The position numbers and the translations under genes were made by a program. Under the pieces are notes generated by a model that saw only the letters and a program-made list of their open reading frames with translations, did not search any database and was not told where the DNA came from. A stretch of 40,194 nt of DNA from Vagococcus allomyrinae (GTDB lineage Bacteria; Bacillota; Bacilli; Lactobacillales; Vagococcaceae). Where the stretch lies: positions 1 through 40,194 of the forward strand of contig NZ_JAEEGA010000028.1 in assembly GCF_017829975.1 (NCBI RefSeq). The letters are read 5' to 3'. Numbering within the stretch: the stretch's first letter is position 1; each line of letters starts with the position of its first letter. This document shows, in pieces, positions 26,806 through 36,584 of this stretch.

Positions 26806-27537
26806 TTAAAATTCCTCCCCCATTAAATATAAGAATGCTTCATCCATATTTTTTTGACCGCTTGCTTCAATCACTTCCTGAACAGTTCCTCTGGCTATGG
26901 TTTTTCCTTCTTTTAAGATAAGGATCTGATCACATAAGTTTTCCACTTCATCCATAAAGTGAGACGTCAAAAAAATAGTTACCCCTTGTTCCTTCAACAG
27001 ATGAAGATATCGCCAAACCTCTCTTCGTGCCTTTGGATCTAATCCCGTTGTTAATTCGTCTAAAAAAATCACCTCCGGATTTCCCATGACTGCTAATAGG
27101 ATGCATAATTTTTGTTTTTCTCCGCCAGATAAGGTGGAAACAAAGGCCTGCTTTTTATCTGCTAAACCGAATGTTTCCAAGGCTTTCTGCCAGTCACGAG
27201 GTCGCTCGTATAAAGAGTGAGTGATTTGACAAATCTCTTTGACCTTCAATTGACTTTGAAAGGCAGTTTCTTGAAACTGAACACCTACTTTCTGAAACAA
27301 TTTCTTTCTCACTTTAATCGGATCTTCCCCTAAAATTGAAACATGTCCCGATTGATAAGCTTGGGTTCCTAATAAACAATCGATGGTTGTTGATTTTCCG
27401 GCTCCATTATGCCCAAGTAAACCAAATATGGTGCCTTTCGGGACAGTAAAACTAAGATGGTCGACCGCCATTACCTTATCAAAGGATTTTACTAACTCTT
27501 GAACACTAATGGCGATGGGGTGATTAGTTGTTGTCAT
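26806..27537 (-). CDS. ABC transporter ATPase (drug/antimicrobial export type)
   Basis: A 243-residue ATPase with Walker A GLLGHNGAGKSTT, Q-loop VQFQETAFQ, signature LSGGEKQK, Walker B VIFLDELTTGLDP (note ELT rather than the usual EPT) and switch TSHFMDEVE. The true start is the ATG at 27537, preceded by AAAGGAGG. The 73 upstream in-frame codons run antisense through the MerR gene and are rejected. It pairs with the downstream permease. Confidence 0.9.
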   Translation of the reverse strand: MTTTNHPIAISVQELVKSFDKVMAVDHLSFTVPKGTIFGLLGHNGAGKSTTIDCLLGTQAYQSGHVSILGEDPIKVRKKLFQKVGVQFQETAFQSQLKVKEICQITHSLYERPRDWQKALETFGLADKKQAFVSTLSGGEKQKLCILLAVMGNPEVIFLDELTTGLDPKARREVWRYLHLLKEQGVTIFLTSHFMDEVENLCDQILILKEGKTIARGTVQEVIEASGQKNMDEAFLYLMGEEF

Positions 27538-27598
27538 TGATATTTCCTCCTTTTTCACTGATGAACCATTAGAATACGCTAAAAAAATCAGGTGGTGG

Positions 27599-27631
27599 TA
27601 TACTGGAGGGTTTAAATATATGTTATACTGG
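27599..27631. promoter_or_regulatory. Candidate MerR operator in the divergent promoter region
   Basis: The 8-mer TATACTGG occurs at 27599-27606 and 27624-27631, 25 bp apart. It lies in the 113-bp gap between the exporter genes and the divergent MerR regulator. A direct binding test is needed to link it to the regulator. Confidence 0.35.
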
Positions 27632-27650
27632 CAGCATTCTTGAAGAGAGG

Positions 27651-28409
27651 ATGTTGCTGAACTTGCAGACTGAGTATTCGACGGCCGAAATTGCCAATCA
27701 TTTTGATTTACACCCCAATACCATTCGTTTCTATGAAAAGATGGGTTTAATGCCACCGATCAGTAGAAAATCAAATGGGTATCGTCTGTATACTGATCAC
27801 CATCTACTTCATGTCAGGTTAATTAGAACTGGCTTTCAATCTGAAATTTTAGCTAGCAATTTAAGACATCAAATCGTTGACATCATTAAGGCTACGGCGA
27901 ATGGTGATTACCTAAAAGCTCGAAGACTTACCTATCGTTATCTTGATAATCTTCATTTCGAAGAAGACAATGCTCGGGAATCTATTTTAATTACCAAGGA
28001 ATTATTAGCGCGGATTGATACAGGTGAGTCGGAGGTGTTATTTGTCAATCGCCAGTCGGCAGCTGATCACTTAAAAATCACTAAAAATGTCTTGCGAGAG
28101 TGGGAACGAAGTGGTTTACTGACTGTTCAAACTAATTCTCAAGGTCACCATCTCTATCGAGAAACTGATATACAACGAGCTAAAATCATTCGTACTTTGC
28201 GCAGCGCTCACTACTCCATGATAGCGATCTTGCGAATGTTAAACGCAGTAGATAATGATCGGCAAGTGGATATTTTAAAGGTGATTGATACACCAGAGGA
28301 TGATATTATCTACGTCACAGATCGCTTCATTACAACTCTCAAAGGAGCCAAGGAAGATGCTACCAAGCTGCTGGAATTGTTAACAGAATTAGAAGAGCAC
28401 CACCAATGA
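27651..28409 (+). CDS. MerR-family regulator with two HTH domains
   Basis: About 252 residues. The first MerR helix-turn-helix is at residues about 9-50 (YSTAEIANHFDLHPNTIRFY, then EKMGLMPPI and a YRLY wing). A second, diverged one lies at about 128-195 (RQSAADHLKITKNVLREWER, then HHLYRETDI). Most MerR proteins have a single HTH and an effector domain, so this double-HTH layout is unusual. It is divergent from the ABC exporter and probably regulates it. The start is uncertain: AGAGG abuts the ATG at 27651, so TTG at 27654, CTG at 27657 or TTG at 27663 may be used. Confidence 0.75.
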   Translation: MLLNLQTEYSTAEIANHFDLHPNTIRFYEKMGLMPPISRKSNGYRLYTDHHLLHVRLIRTGFQSEILASNLRHQIVDIIKATANGDYLKARRLTYRYLDNLHFEEDNARESILITKELLARIDTGESEVLFVNRQSAADHLKITKNVLREWERSGLLTVQTNSQGHHLYRETDIQRAKIIRTLRSAHYSMIAILRMLNAVDNDRQVDILKVIDTPEDDIIYVTDRFITTLKGAKEDATKLLELLTELEEHHQ

Positions 28410-28432
28410 CAGACATTGGTGATGCTCTTTTA
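28393..28432 (+). terminator. Terminator of the MerR gene
   Basis: A 16-bp stem with one mismatch (AAGAGCACCACCAATG / CATTGGTGATGCTCTT), 5-nt loop, followed by TTTTAG. The left arm overlaps the stop codon region. Confidence 0.85.
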
Positions 28433-28436
28433 GTTC

Positions 28437-29012
28437 TTAGACCTCTCCCAACCGAACATTTTGGGCAGTTAGCTCTCTCAAGCTGATCTCTTCAAATAAA
28501 ATACTGGTCCCCTTACCTAATGGAGATTGAGCGACAAGCCCTACTTTAAGCGTCGGACCACAGGCCAGCTTAAAATAGCGATTCATCAAATAATCCTGAC
28601 CATTGTGGGAATAATGAAAACCAAATAAATCGCCTTTACGAATCATCTGTAAATGAATCGTGCCTCCAAGGATATCGACACCATTGGCATCATCTGACGT
28701 TCCATTAGTCACAACGGAAACGACGGATTGAGTTCCAATATCCGTATTTTCAAAACACAATTTGCCCCAGTGGGTGTCATCTTTCATAAAAAATAAACAC
28801 CCTGCGTCGTAAATACCTTGAAATTCAGGGGTGACCTTGGCTTGTAAAACAAAATCGCCAGTAATTTCTTTAAAATAAAAGGCCGCAGAATTCGTCACCT
28901 GACTAGTTTCTGGGTTAACGAAAAAATCCGTCTGAGGTAACGCTCTCATTTTTAATGATGTTTCTGTCAGCATTTCTAGCTCTGACTCATTTTGCCAGTT
29001 AAATTCATTCAT
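28437..29012 (-). CDS. DUF1349-type protein (concanavalin-like fold)
   Basis: A 191-residue cytoplasmic protein. TDFFVNPETSQVTNSAAFYF, then FVLQAKVTPEFQGIYDAGCLFF, HWGKLCFENTDIG and VGLVAQSP match the DUF1349 pattern of jelly-roll proteins often found near sugar-use genes. Its biochemical role is not known. The start at 29012 is set by GGAGG; an earlier in-frame ATG is rejected. It converges on the MerR terminator. Confidence 0.8.
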   Translation of the reverse strand: MNEFNWQNESELEMLTETSLKMRALPQTDFFVNPETSQVTNSAAFYFKEITGDFVLQAKVTPEFQGIYDAGCLFFMKDDTHWGKLCFENTDIGTQSVVSVVTNGTSDDANGVDILGGTIHLQMIRKGDLFGFHYSHNGQDYLMNRYFKLACGPTLKVGLVAQSPLGKGTSILFEEISLRELTAQNVRLGEV

Positions 29013-29070
29013 CTCTTTTCCTCCCACTTATTTCAATAGTTAGTTTAATTTTAGCATAAACCAGACTGGT

Positions 29071-29126
29071 ATAGTGACGAAATTGCGTCTAGCAACAGAT
29101 TATTGATTGATAGGCCTAGTTTTAGT
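29071..29126 (+). repeat. Dispersed repeat F, copy 1
   Basis: ATAGTGACGAAATTGCG at 29071-29087, followed by CTAG, then TTATTGATTGATAGG and CTAGTTTTAGT. The same block order occurs at 31671-31741 with short insertions. It sits upstream of the DUF1349 gene. Inside it GACGAAATTGCGTC is a near-palindrome. Confidence 0.6.
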
Positions 29127-29159
29127 CATGTCATAGTATGTGCAGCCCTTTTTCAACTA

Positions 29160-29199
29160 ATTCATAAAAAAAAACGAGCAAACCAATGTTACTCGTTTT
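29160..29199 (-). terminator. Terminator of the concanavalin-like protein gene
   Basis: Stem AAAACGAG / CTCGTTTT (29171-29178 / 29192-29199), followed on the minus strand by a run of T. It is 45 bp past the gene at 29244. Confidence 0.8.
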
Positions 29200-29243
29200 G
29201 ATACAACTAGTTAGATCACTTACAAATACCAAAACCATTTTTC

Positions 29244-29852
29244 TTAATCGTATGACGTAATCTTCAACTCTTTAAAGAAACCTTGTGTCCCAACATCCAC
29301 AAAAAGCCCAATCGCCCCTCTTGTTTCAGCCCCTAGTAGCAAATTATCAACGCTAAGCGTGGGAGTGTCTTCATTATTGACATAGAAAGTAGCTTTTTGA
29401 TCTTCAATAACAGCTTTGATTGTAATCCATTCCCCAAGGCCGATATCTGCTGGGGACTCAAAATCAGTAATCCCTCGATCTCTAAAATATTCGAACGTAT
29501 AATTAGGATAAGAAAAATACTGTGTTCCTCTGTTTTTTCTAACCGCATCCTCTACTCGTCCATTAGTTGGCCTGATGTAGAAAGATTCAAACGAAGAATC
29601 ATCTTCACTGATTCGAAACGCTATGCCGATAAACCCTTTCGCAAAGTCAGGTGCATTTGGTAACAGCTCACTCAACACTTTTACTTCAATCACTCCATTG
29701 TGAAAGGAAGTATTTTTCGCCTTAGCGTAGGTATTTTCATCAAATTCCATCATTTTATCACTTTTTATTACTTGTAAAACAGGTTCACACTCTAATTCCA
29801 CTAGTTTAGACATTGTATGAACGGAAGTAAACTCAAATAGCTCGATACTCAT
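29244..29852 (-). CDS. Concanavalin/LamG-like protein of unknown function
   Basis: A 202-residue soluble protein without signal peptide. FHNGVIEVKVLSE, FIGIAFRISEDDSSFESFYIRP, GEWITIKAVIEDQKATFYVN and GAIGLFVDVGTQGFFKELKI follow the strand pattern of DUF1080/LamG-type jelly rolls. It is preceded by GAGGAG and lies 82 bp downstream of an HxlR regulator gene in the same direction. Two dyads in that gap suggest it is the regulator's target. Role unknown. Confidence 0.65.
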   Translation of the reverse strand: MSIELFEFTSVHTMSKLVELECEPVLQVIKSDKMMEFDENTYAKAKNTSFHNGVIEVKVLSELLPNAPDFAKGFIGIAFRISEDDSSFESFYIRPTNGRVEDAVRKNRGTQYFSYPNYTFEYFRDRGITDFESPADIGLGEWITIKAVIEDQKATFYVNNEDTPTLSVDNLLLGAETRGAIGLFVDVGTQGFFKELKITSYD

Positions 29853-29875
29853 TATGATCTTCTCCTCACTAAATA

Positions 29876-29902
29876 GGTACTATCCTAATACTAGGTGATA
29901 CC
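29876..29902 (-). promoter_or_regulatory. Candidate HxlR operator (dyad 1)
   Basis: On the minus strand GGTATC ... GATAGTACC surrounds an inner perfect CCTA-GTAT-TAGG. The dyad is 24 bp upstream of the concanavalin-like gene start, overlapping the likely promoter. Confidence 0.4.
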
Positions 29903-29917
29903 AGGCAATTTGTGAAG

Positions 29918-29937
29918 TAGGCACAAAATTGTGCCTA
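29918..29937 (-). promoter_or_regulatory. Perfect 20-bp palindrome (dyad 2) at the end of the HxlR gene
   Basis: TAGGCACAAAATTGTGCCTA is a perfect dyad overlapping the HxlR stop codon. No T-run follows on either strand, so it is better explained as a protein-binding site or mRNA stabiliser than as a terminator. Confidence 0.45.
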
Positions 29938-30261
29938 TGTTAATTGAGACTTATAATAGCTTCCCCATTGCCTCATAGCTTCAATAACTGGTAGAAATGA
30001 TTCTCCAAGATGGGTTAACCGATACTCTACGTGAGGAGGTACTTTTTTTAAATCTAGCTTAGTCACAAGTCCATCCTCTATCATTGAATTCAAACTTTCA
30101 GTTAAAACCTTTTGAGATATTCCGATTAAAGAACGTTTGAGTTCGGAAGTTCTTTTAGGCCCTGAAATAAGTTCTCTAATGATTAGCACCTTCCACTTAC
30201 TTCCAACTAATTGAACTTTAGTTGCCACATCACATAAAGGCATCTCTTCTTTTTTGATCAT
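29935..30261 (-). CDS. HxlR-family winged-helix regulator
   Basis: A 108-residue protein: MPLCDVATKVQLVGSKWKVL (with the Cys that often senses electrophiles in this family), RTSELKRSLIGISQKVLTES (recognition helix), and VEYRLTHLGESFLPVIEAM. HxlR proteins repress stress or formaldehyde-detoxification genes and usually autoregulate. The start at 30261 follows AAGGAG; the ORF's earlier ATG is rejected. The MITE copy D lies directly upstream and may carry or displace its promoter. Confidence 0.88.
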   Translation of the reverse strand: MIKKEEMPLCDVATKVQLVGSKWKVLIIRELISGPKRTSELKRSLIGISQKVLTESLNSMIEDGLVTKLDLKKVPPHVEYRLTHLGESFLPVIEAMRQWGSYYKSQLT

Positions 30262-30307
30262 TAGAACTCCTTCTGTTTTCAGTTTTACTCTTTTCACCAT
30301 GATTTGA

Positions 30308-30485
30308 TAGATAGCCCCTATTAATTAATCACTACGCAAAGCTTCGATCTCAACAAATTCGAAGTAAAGGTGATCAATCGTTAAGCTTCCAGCTAAAAAA
30401 AAGCTGAAAGCACCACTCTTAGCGGATGATTATGCGCATTATCCAATGGAACTATATGTTTGATTATTTAACAGGATGTATATAG
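30308..30485 (+). repeat. MITE-like dispersed repeat, copy D (long form)
   Basis: A 178-bp copy. It starts GATAGCCCCTATTAATTAAT (counted from about 30308), has the GAAGCTTTGCG-type segment shared with copy C, then the central hairpin shared with A and B. It continues with ATCCAATGGAACTATATG and ends GGATGTATATAGT exactly at the tnpA stop codon. It is thus a composite of the two interior types. Confidence 0.75.
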
Positions 30486-30887
30486 TTATTTCTTTTTTTG
30501 ATGTTGTATGTAGTTTCTAATTTGCTCGTCTGTATTTTCACTAGCTGTCGCGACAAAGTAGCTAGAATTCCAAAGATGACCACCCGACAAACGCTTTTTA
30601 AGTTCGGGATACTCTTTCAACAAGAGCCGTGCAGACACGCCTTTAAATGCTTTCATTATATTAGGAATATAATGTTGAGGTTTGCATTCAATAAGTAAGT
30701 GAATATGGTCTTTATCTGACTCCATTTCAATGATTTGAATATCATTATCTAATGCAATCTGGTTTAATAATTTTTTAACATATGTATCAATGTCTCCGTG
30801 CAAAATATGATGTCTATATTTCACACACCAAACTAAATGATACTGTATAGAATAGACATACCCACGACCATGATGTACTTCTGACAT
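30486..30887 (-). CDS. tnpA: IS200-type Y1 transposase
   Basis: A 133-residue HUH single-strand transposase. YSIQYHLVWCVKYRH is the N-terminal strand, DHIHLLIE the metal-binding HxH, and the catalytic Tyr is in EQIRNYIQHQ at the C-terminus. The ATG at 30887 follows AAGGAGG; the longer frame from 30917 lacks a site. The protein looks full length and intact, although the element's right end is not visible. Confidence 0.92.
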   Translation of the reverse strand: MSEVHHGRGYVYSIQYHLVWCVKYRHHILHGDIDTYVKKLLNQIALDNDIQIIEMESDKDHIHLLIECKPQHYIPNIMKAFKGVSARLLLKEYPELKKRLSGGHLWNSSYFVATASENTDEQIRNYIQHQKKK

Positions 30888-31025
30888 GAAAAAACCTCCT
30901 TGGAAATAGTTTAACATATGTCATCGTTAAATTCCAAAAATATTTTAATAGATATGATATCGGCTGTTCAACATAGCTAAAGCTATGCCACAACCGAAGC
31001 CGATTCATCTACACGACTAAAGTCG
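30486..31025 (-). mobile_element. IS200/IS605-family element, tnpA only, right end apparently lost
   Basis: tnpA plus an upstream structured end. The hairpins CATAGCTTTAGCTATG (30987-30972) and CGACTTTAGTCG (31025-31014), both with a TTTA loop, are enclosed in part by ATCGGCT / AGCCGAT (30959-30965 / 30998-31004). This is typical of the subterminal hairpins at IS200/IS605 ends. No tnpB is present. Past the tnpA stop there is no hairpin; MITE copy D starts at the next base, so the right end is missing or replaced. The outer left boundary is not determined. Confidence 0.7.
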
Positions 31026-31304
31026 CGAGTGTTCTCGGCTATTGCATAAAACAAATCGTTAAAAGTTACTTCATACGACAACGAAACATCGATAAAAGAG
31101 CGTTTCGTTAATCCCGCAGCACTTAGGTCCGAGATTTCATACAACTTTTCCTGATACTCTTTACCCTCGAATTTATCTTTATAAGAGTAGACCCCGAGTA
31201 CTTCAAACGTCAAAAACCACAACAGGCCGTTCTTTTCCACCTGTACCATCATGATAACCAACGTAACATAGATAGAGCCTCTTGCGGAGCCTCTTGCGGA
31301 GCAT
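30983..31304 (-). pseudogene. PemK/MazF-like toxin, frameshifted and 3'-altered
   Basis: Two frames must be joined. The first encodes YVGYHDGTGGKERPVVVFDV then TGA. The second, shifted by one base, encodes EVLGVYSYKDKFEGKEYQ and then DLSAAGLTKRSFIDVS. The GKERPVVV entry strand and the AGLxKxSxIDV block are the pattern of PemK-like endoribonuclease toxins. The end (ENTRDFSRVDES) runs into the hairpin region of the IS200-type element, so the natural C-terminus was probably replaced. The gene follows and overlaps the antitoxin remnant. Confidence 0.55.
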
Positions 31305-31517
31305 CTTCTGGTAATCTCAACATGCCATTTTCATCAGAAGTAACTTAATGGGTTTGTCTCCTCTGTTCTTCTTTTTAGGAATCGAAACTGTTCTTTGCTC
31401 TCGAATAGTCGTTTTAATAAACCATTCAATTGCTAAATCAGTCGTTGTTCCTAGTTTCTCAAAAAAAGCATCCGCTTGCTCTAATTCTTCTTCTGGTAAA
31501 TCAATAGAACGTTTCAT
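31249..31517 (-). pseudogene. RelB/DinJ-like antitoxin with a one-base frameshift
   Basis: It starts at ATG 31517 behind GGGG with MKRSIDLPEEELEQADAFFE, then LGTTTDLAIEWFIKTTIREQ, a ribbon-helix-helix antitoxin pattern. After KPIK the frame runs into an early TGA (66 residues). Shifting one base restores VTSDENGMLRLPEDAPQEAP and QEALSMLRWLS, an acidic toxin-binding tail ending at 31249. Restoring a single A in ATTAAGTTACT would repair it. An inserted 12-bp tandem copy also lies in this tail. Confidence 0.6.
31275..31298 (-). repeat. 12-bp tandem duplication in the antitoxin tail
   Basis: GAGCCTCTTGCG occurs twice head to tail (31275-31286, 31287-31298), giving QEAPQEA in the antitoxin frame. 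Slippage duplications of this kind preserve frame. Confidence 0.8.
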
Positions 31518-31574
31518 ACTATCAACCCCTTTTCTAACTTTTTTCCCCCACCACTGCTAGTGAGAGATAATTGG

Positions 31575-31623
31575 TAACGTTGTTATATCTTTAGCAAATA
31601 TTATAGCATCGAAACGTTGTTTC
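31575..31623 (-). promoter_or_regulatory. Promoter and tandem operators of the toxin-antitoxin locus
   Basis: On the minus strand TATAAT lies at 31605-31600. It is flanked by two related dyads sharing AACAACGTT: GAAACAACGTTTC (31623-31611, between -35 and -10) and TAACAACGTTA (31585-31575, near +1). Such paired dyads are typical antitoxin autorepression operators. They look intact although both genes are broken. Confidence 0.6.
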
Positions 31624-31670
31624 ATCGAGAAAGCTAGATTTTTCTACCTTTGTTTTTAAATTGAAATAAC

Positions 31671-31741
31671 ATAGTGACGAAATTGCGCCATCTAGAAATA
31701 GTTTATTGAATGATATCTGATTAATAGGTCCAAGTTTTAGT
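31671..31741 (+). repeat. Dispersed repeat F, copy 2
   Basis: ATAGTGACGAAATTGCG (31671-31687), CTAG, TTATTGAATGAT, TTAATAGG and AGTTTTAGT in the same order as at 29071-29126, with an extra 10-15 bp. It sits between the toxin-antitoxin promoter and the LexA-type promoter. Confidence 0.6.
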
Positions 31742-31772
31742 TAAAATACATTCTTAATTGTTGATTACCCAC

Positions 31773-31801
31773 TTGACAAAAAGAACATCCGTTCGTACAA
31801 T
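31773..31801 (+). promoter_or_regulatory. Consensus promoter with an embedded LexA (SOS) box
   Basis: TTGACA (31773-31778), 17 bp, TACAAT (31796-31801). Between them AGAACATCCGTTCG (31782-31795) matches the Gram-positive LexA box CGAACRNRYGTTYG at all but two positions, with intact GAAC-N4-GTTC arms. LexA bound here would block the promoter until DNA damage. Confidence 0.65.
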
Positions 31802-31869
31802 TAAACTAATATCATACAAATAAACATGGCTATCATGACATCAACTAATGACCAAAAAGGAGGCTACCA

Positions 31870-32226
31870 TTGGCCAGAACGTTTAGCAGAAAAAAATTAA
31901 CCAATACCAAACTTTTGAAAGAGTATGCTAGCTGGATTTATTGCGAGAATTGTAACGAAACCATCGGCTACCTTTGTTATACCTCATATGAAAAAGTTGA
32001 GTTTGATTATGAGTGTTCCTGTGGCAATAAAGGCGATCTACTAATTGATTTCAGTACGATCAATCAGCCTAAGCATTCAAAAAACAGTTTAAAAATGAAA
32101 GGCAATCGGTTGTGTTGCCCATTAGATGATTCACCGCTAATCACTATTTTAGATAAAAAAATAGCTAGTTTTAGTTATCAAATCGTATGTAATAATTGTG
32201 AGCACCTCTATAGCCATAATAGTTGA
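31870..32226 (+). CDS. Small zinc-ribbon-like protein under SOS-type control
   Basis: A 118-residue protein read from TTG at 31870, which has an ideal AAGGAGG 6 nt upstream; no ATG competes. Cysteines occur as CENC (about 25-28), then CSCG (about 49), CC (about 82) and CNNC (about 110), suggesting two zinc ribbons. The N-terminus is basic (ARTFSRKKL), as in DNA-binding proteins. The LexA box upstream suggests a DNA-damage role. I do not recognise the family. Confidence 0.65.
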   Translation: MARTFSRKKLTNTKLLKEYASWIYCENCNETIGYLCYTSYEKVEFDYECSCGNKGDLLIDFSTINQPKHSKNSLKMKGNRLCCPLDDSPLITILDKKIASFSYQIVCNNCEHLYSHNS

Positions 32227-32396
32227 TGATTGACGTAGACTTGCGGTATATAAACTTGAGACTATTGCCACAGTTAGTAATGATTATATAACACATCGAT
32301 CATTTTTTAAAGCATCAAAATATGAGTTAAATCAACAAACTAAGAGACAAGTCCAGCATTATGGGGACTTGATCATCACAAAAAGGAGCTAGTCGG

Positions 32397-32645
32397 ATGG
32401 AGTTGGAGGATTCTGATATTATTGAAAAAACTTTGGCGTTAATCATCAGTATTGTGGTTCAAGTAAAGGGCAGGCGCGTCATTTTAGGGAATCTAATCGA
32501 GAAAGATCAAACTCGTCACTACAAAACAAATCAAGAGGCCGAGGAAGCAGCAGAAAGGTATCGCATTAAAGCCAGAAATTATTACGAACCTCGAATAAGA
32601 GCCAATATTGATGAATTCAAAGAATTTATTCGGCAACAGGGTTAG
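32397..32645 (+). CDS. 82-residue hypothetical protein
   Basis: The ATG at 32397 follows AAAGGAG by 8 nt. The product has a hydrophobic stretch near residues 11-22 (TLALIISIVVQV), a short basic strand, and a charged helical C-terminal half (EEAAERYRIKARNYYEPRIR). It lies 170 bp after the zinc-ribbon gene and may be read from the same promoter. No family recognised. Confidence 0.5.
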   Translation: MELEDSDIIEKTLALIISIVVQVKGRRVILGNLIEKDQTRHYKTNQEAEEAAERYRIKARNYYEPRIRANIDEFKEFIRQQG

Positions 32646-32688
32646 ACTTTGGATTTTCTGGTGACGTACAAGAGCTTGGCAAGCGAAA

Positions 32689-32716
32689 AAGAGGTTAGCA
32701 TTGCCACTAACCTCTT
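32689..32716 (-). terminator. Terminator of the cellobiose-type PTS operon
   Basis: Perfect 10-bp stem AAGAGGTTAG / CTAACCTCTT with 8-nt loop, followed on the minus strand by TTTCGC after stem-closing T residues, 15 bp past the GH1 stop. Confidence 0.8.
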
Positions 32717-32731
32717 CACTAAATTCAACTA

Positions 32732-35302
<2,571 letters not shown>

Positions 35303-35313
<11 letters not shown>

Positions 35314-36571
35314 CGGCAGTTACCTCAACAGTCTCTTGTTCCAACAGGAGATTTTCTTTATCCATTTTTTTCATAAAGGGCCAGTAAAGGGCGACCACGG
35401 CAACAAATTGAATCAATTGAACCACTAATCCTCGCCAACCGCTAGCAATAAATCCTGAAATAAAGGCCGGAAACATCTTCGGCACGTTAATACTAACCAC
35501 AGGTAAAAAACCAATAATTGTGGCCACATAAGCAATTGCAACTGAGACAGCAGCGCTTAAGGTCAAAGGAATAAATATTGGTATATTCATAATCATGGGA
35601 ATCCCAAATTTCATCGGTTCAGTGATCCCAAAAATTCCGGGAATAAAGGAAATTTTGCCGATTGTTTTAAATTTTTCGCTTTTAGAGGCCCAAACTAAAA
35701 TACAAGCTAAAGCAATGGCTCGCGGCCCCTTATAGGTATCTAAGAAAAAGGAATTAATGATGTTAGTAGCCACTTCCCCATTGGCTACGGCTTCCATATT
35801 GGCATAGGCCTGGGTCGTAAACAATACAGCAATAATCGACGATACGACCATGCCACCATGAATGCCAAAAAACCACAGTAACTCAGAAATAAACATAATC
35901 AATAACACTGACCAAATAGAACTTCCCATGGCTTCCAAAGGTGTTTGTAAATTAGTATAAATAAAATCATGAATATTCCCATAAGCGGTTGTTGAAAAAA
36001 TTACACTAATGGCTAATCCTACAAAAAAGATGATTGCTGCTGGTATAATCGCTTCAAATTGAGCAGCAATTTTAGTTGGAATGGCTTCTGGCATTCTTAA
36101 TGTAATTCGTTTCTCCACCATCTTTAAAAAGGTCCACGTAACAACTAATGCGACAATCATGCCGACAAACATCCCTTTGGATCCTAGATAGGTTAAATCA
36201 AAAGCCATCACCGTCTTGTCTTCGGCTATCTCGAAACTCGAAACTGGCGTCAGCACGAAAAAGCAGGCCATGGATAGAATGATTGACGGAATGATTTCCC
36301 CTTTCCGTTCTCTGGCTAAGGCGTAAGACAAGGCAATAACGACGTAAACACTAATTAAATTACTGGCAATCATCGTCCCTAAGCTAGATGCTTTAGCAAG
36401 TGTTTCTGGCAAATTGGGAATCAGGCCAATCAATGTTGACATACTGCCAACTACCGTGATCGGTAAAATCATCAGCATCCCATTGGCAATACTTTGAACA
36501 AAGACATTGCTCGAAAATTTGTTAATAAATTTATTCAATTTACTCACATTAAACTTTTTCTCCTCAGTCAT
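35303..36571 (-). CDS. PTS EIIC, cellobiose (Lac) family
   Basis: About 422 residues with some ten membrane spans. LLWFFGIHGGMVVSSI and the NEP-like region FGITEPMKFGIPMIMN are family marks; here the motif reads TEP rather than the usual NEP. The start at 36571 is set by GAGGAG; the ORF's extra 12 codons overlap EIIB. Together with the EIIB and EIIA just upstream it makes a complete PTS permease. Confidence 0.9.
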
Positions 36572-36584
36572 TTCGTTTCTCCTC

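Noticed and set aside
27538-27756. 73-codon N-terminal extension of the ABC ATPase
   Set aside because: It runs antisense through the divergent MerR gene and its composition is not protein-like; AAAGGAGG marks the ATG at 27537.
30814-31008. Frame overlapping tnpA upstream region
   Set aside because: Out of frame with tnpA, without ribosome site, running through the hairpins of the insertion sequence end.
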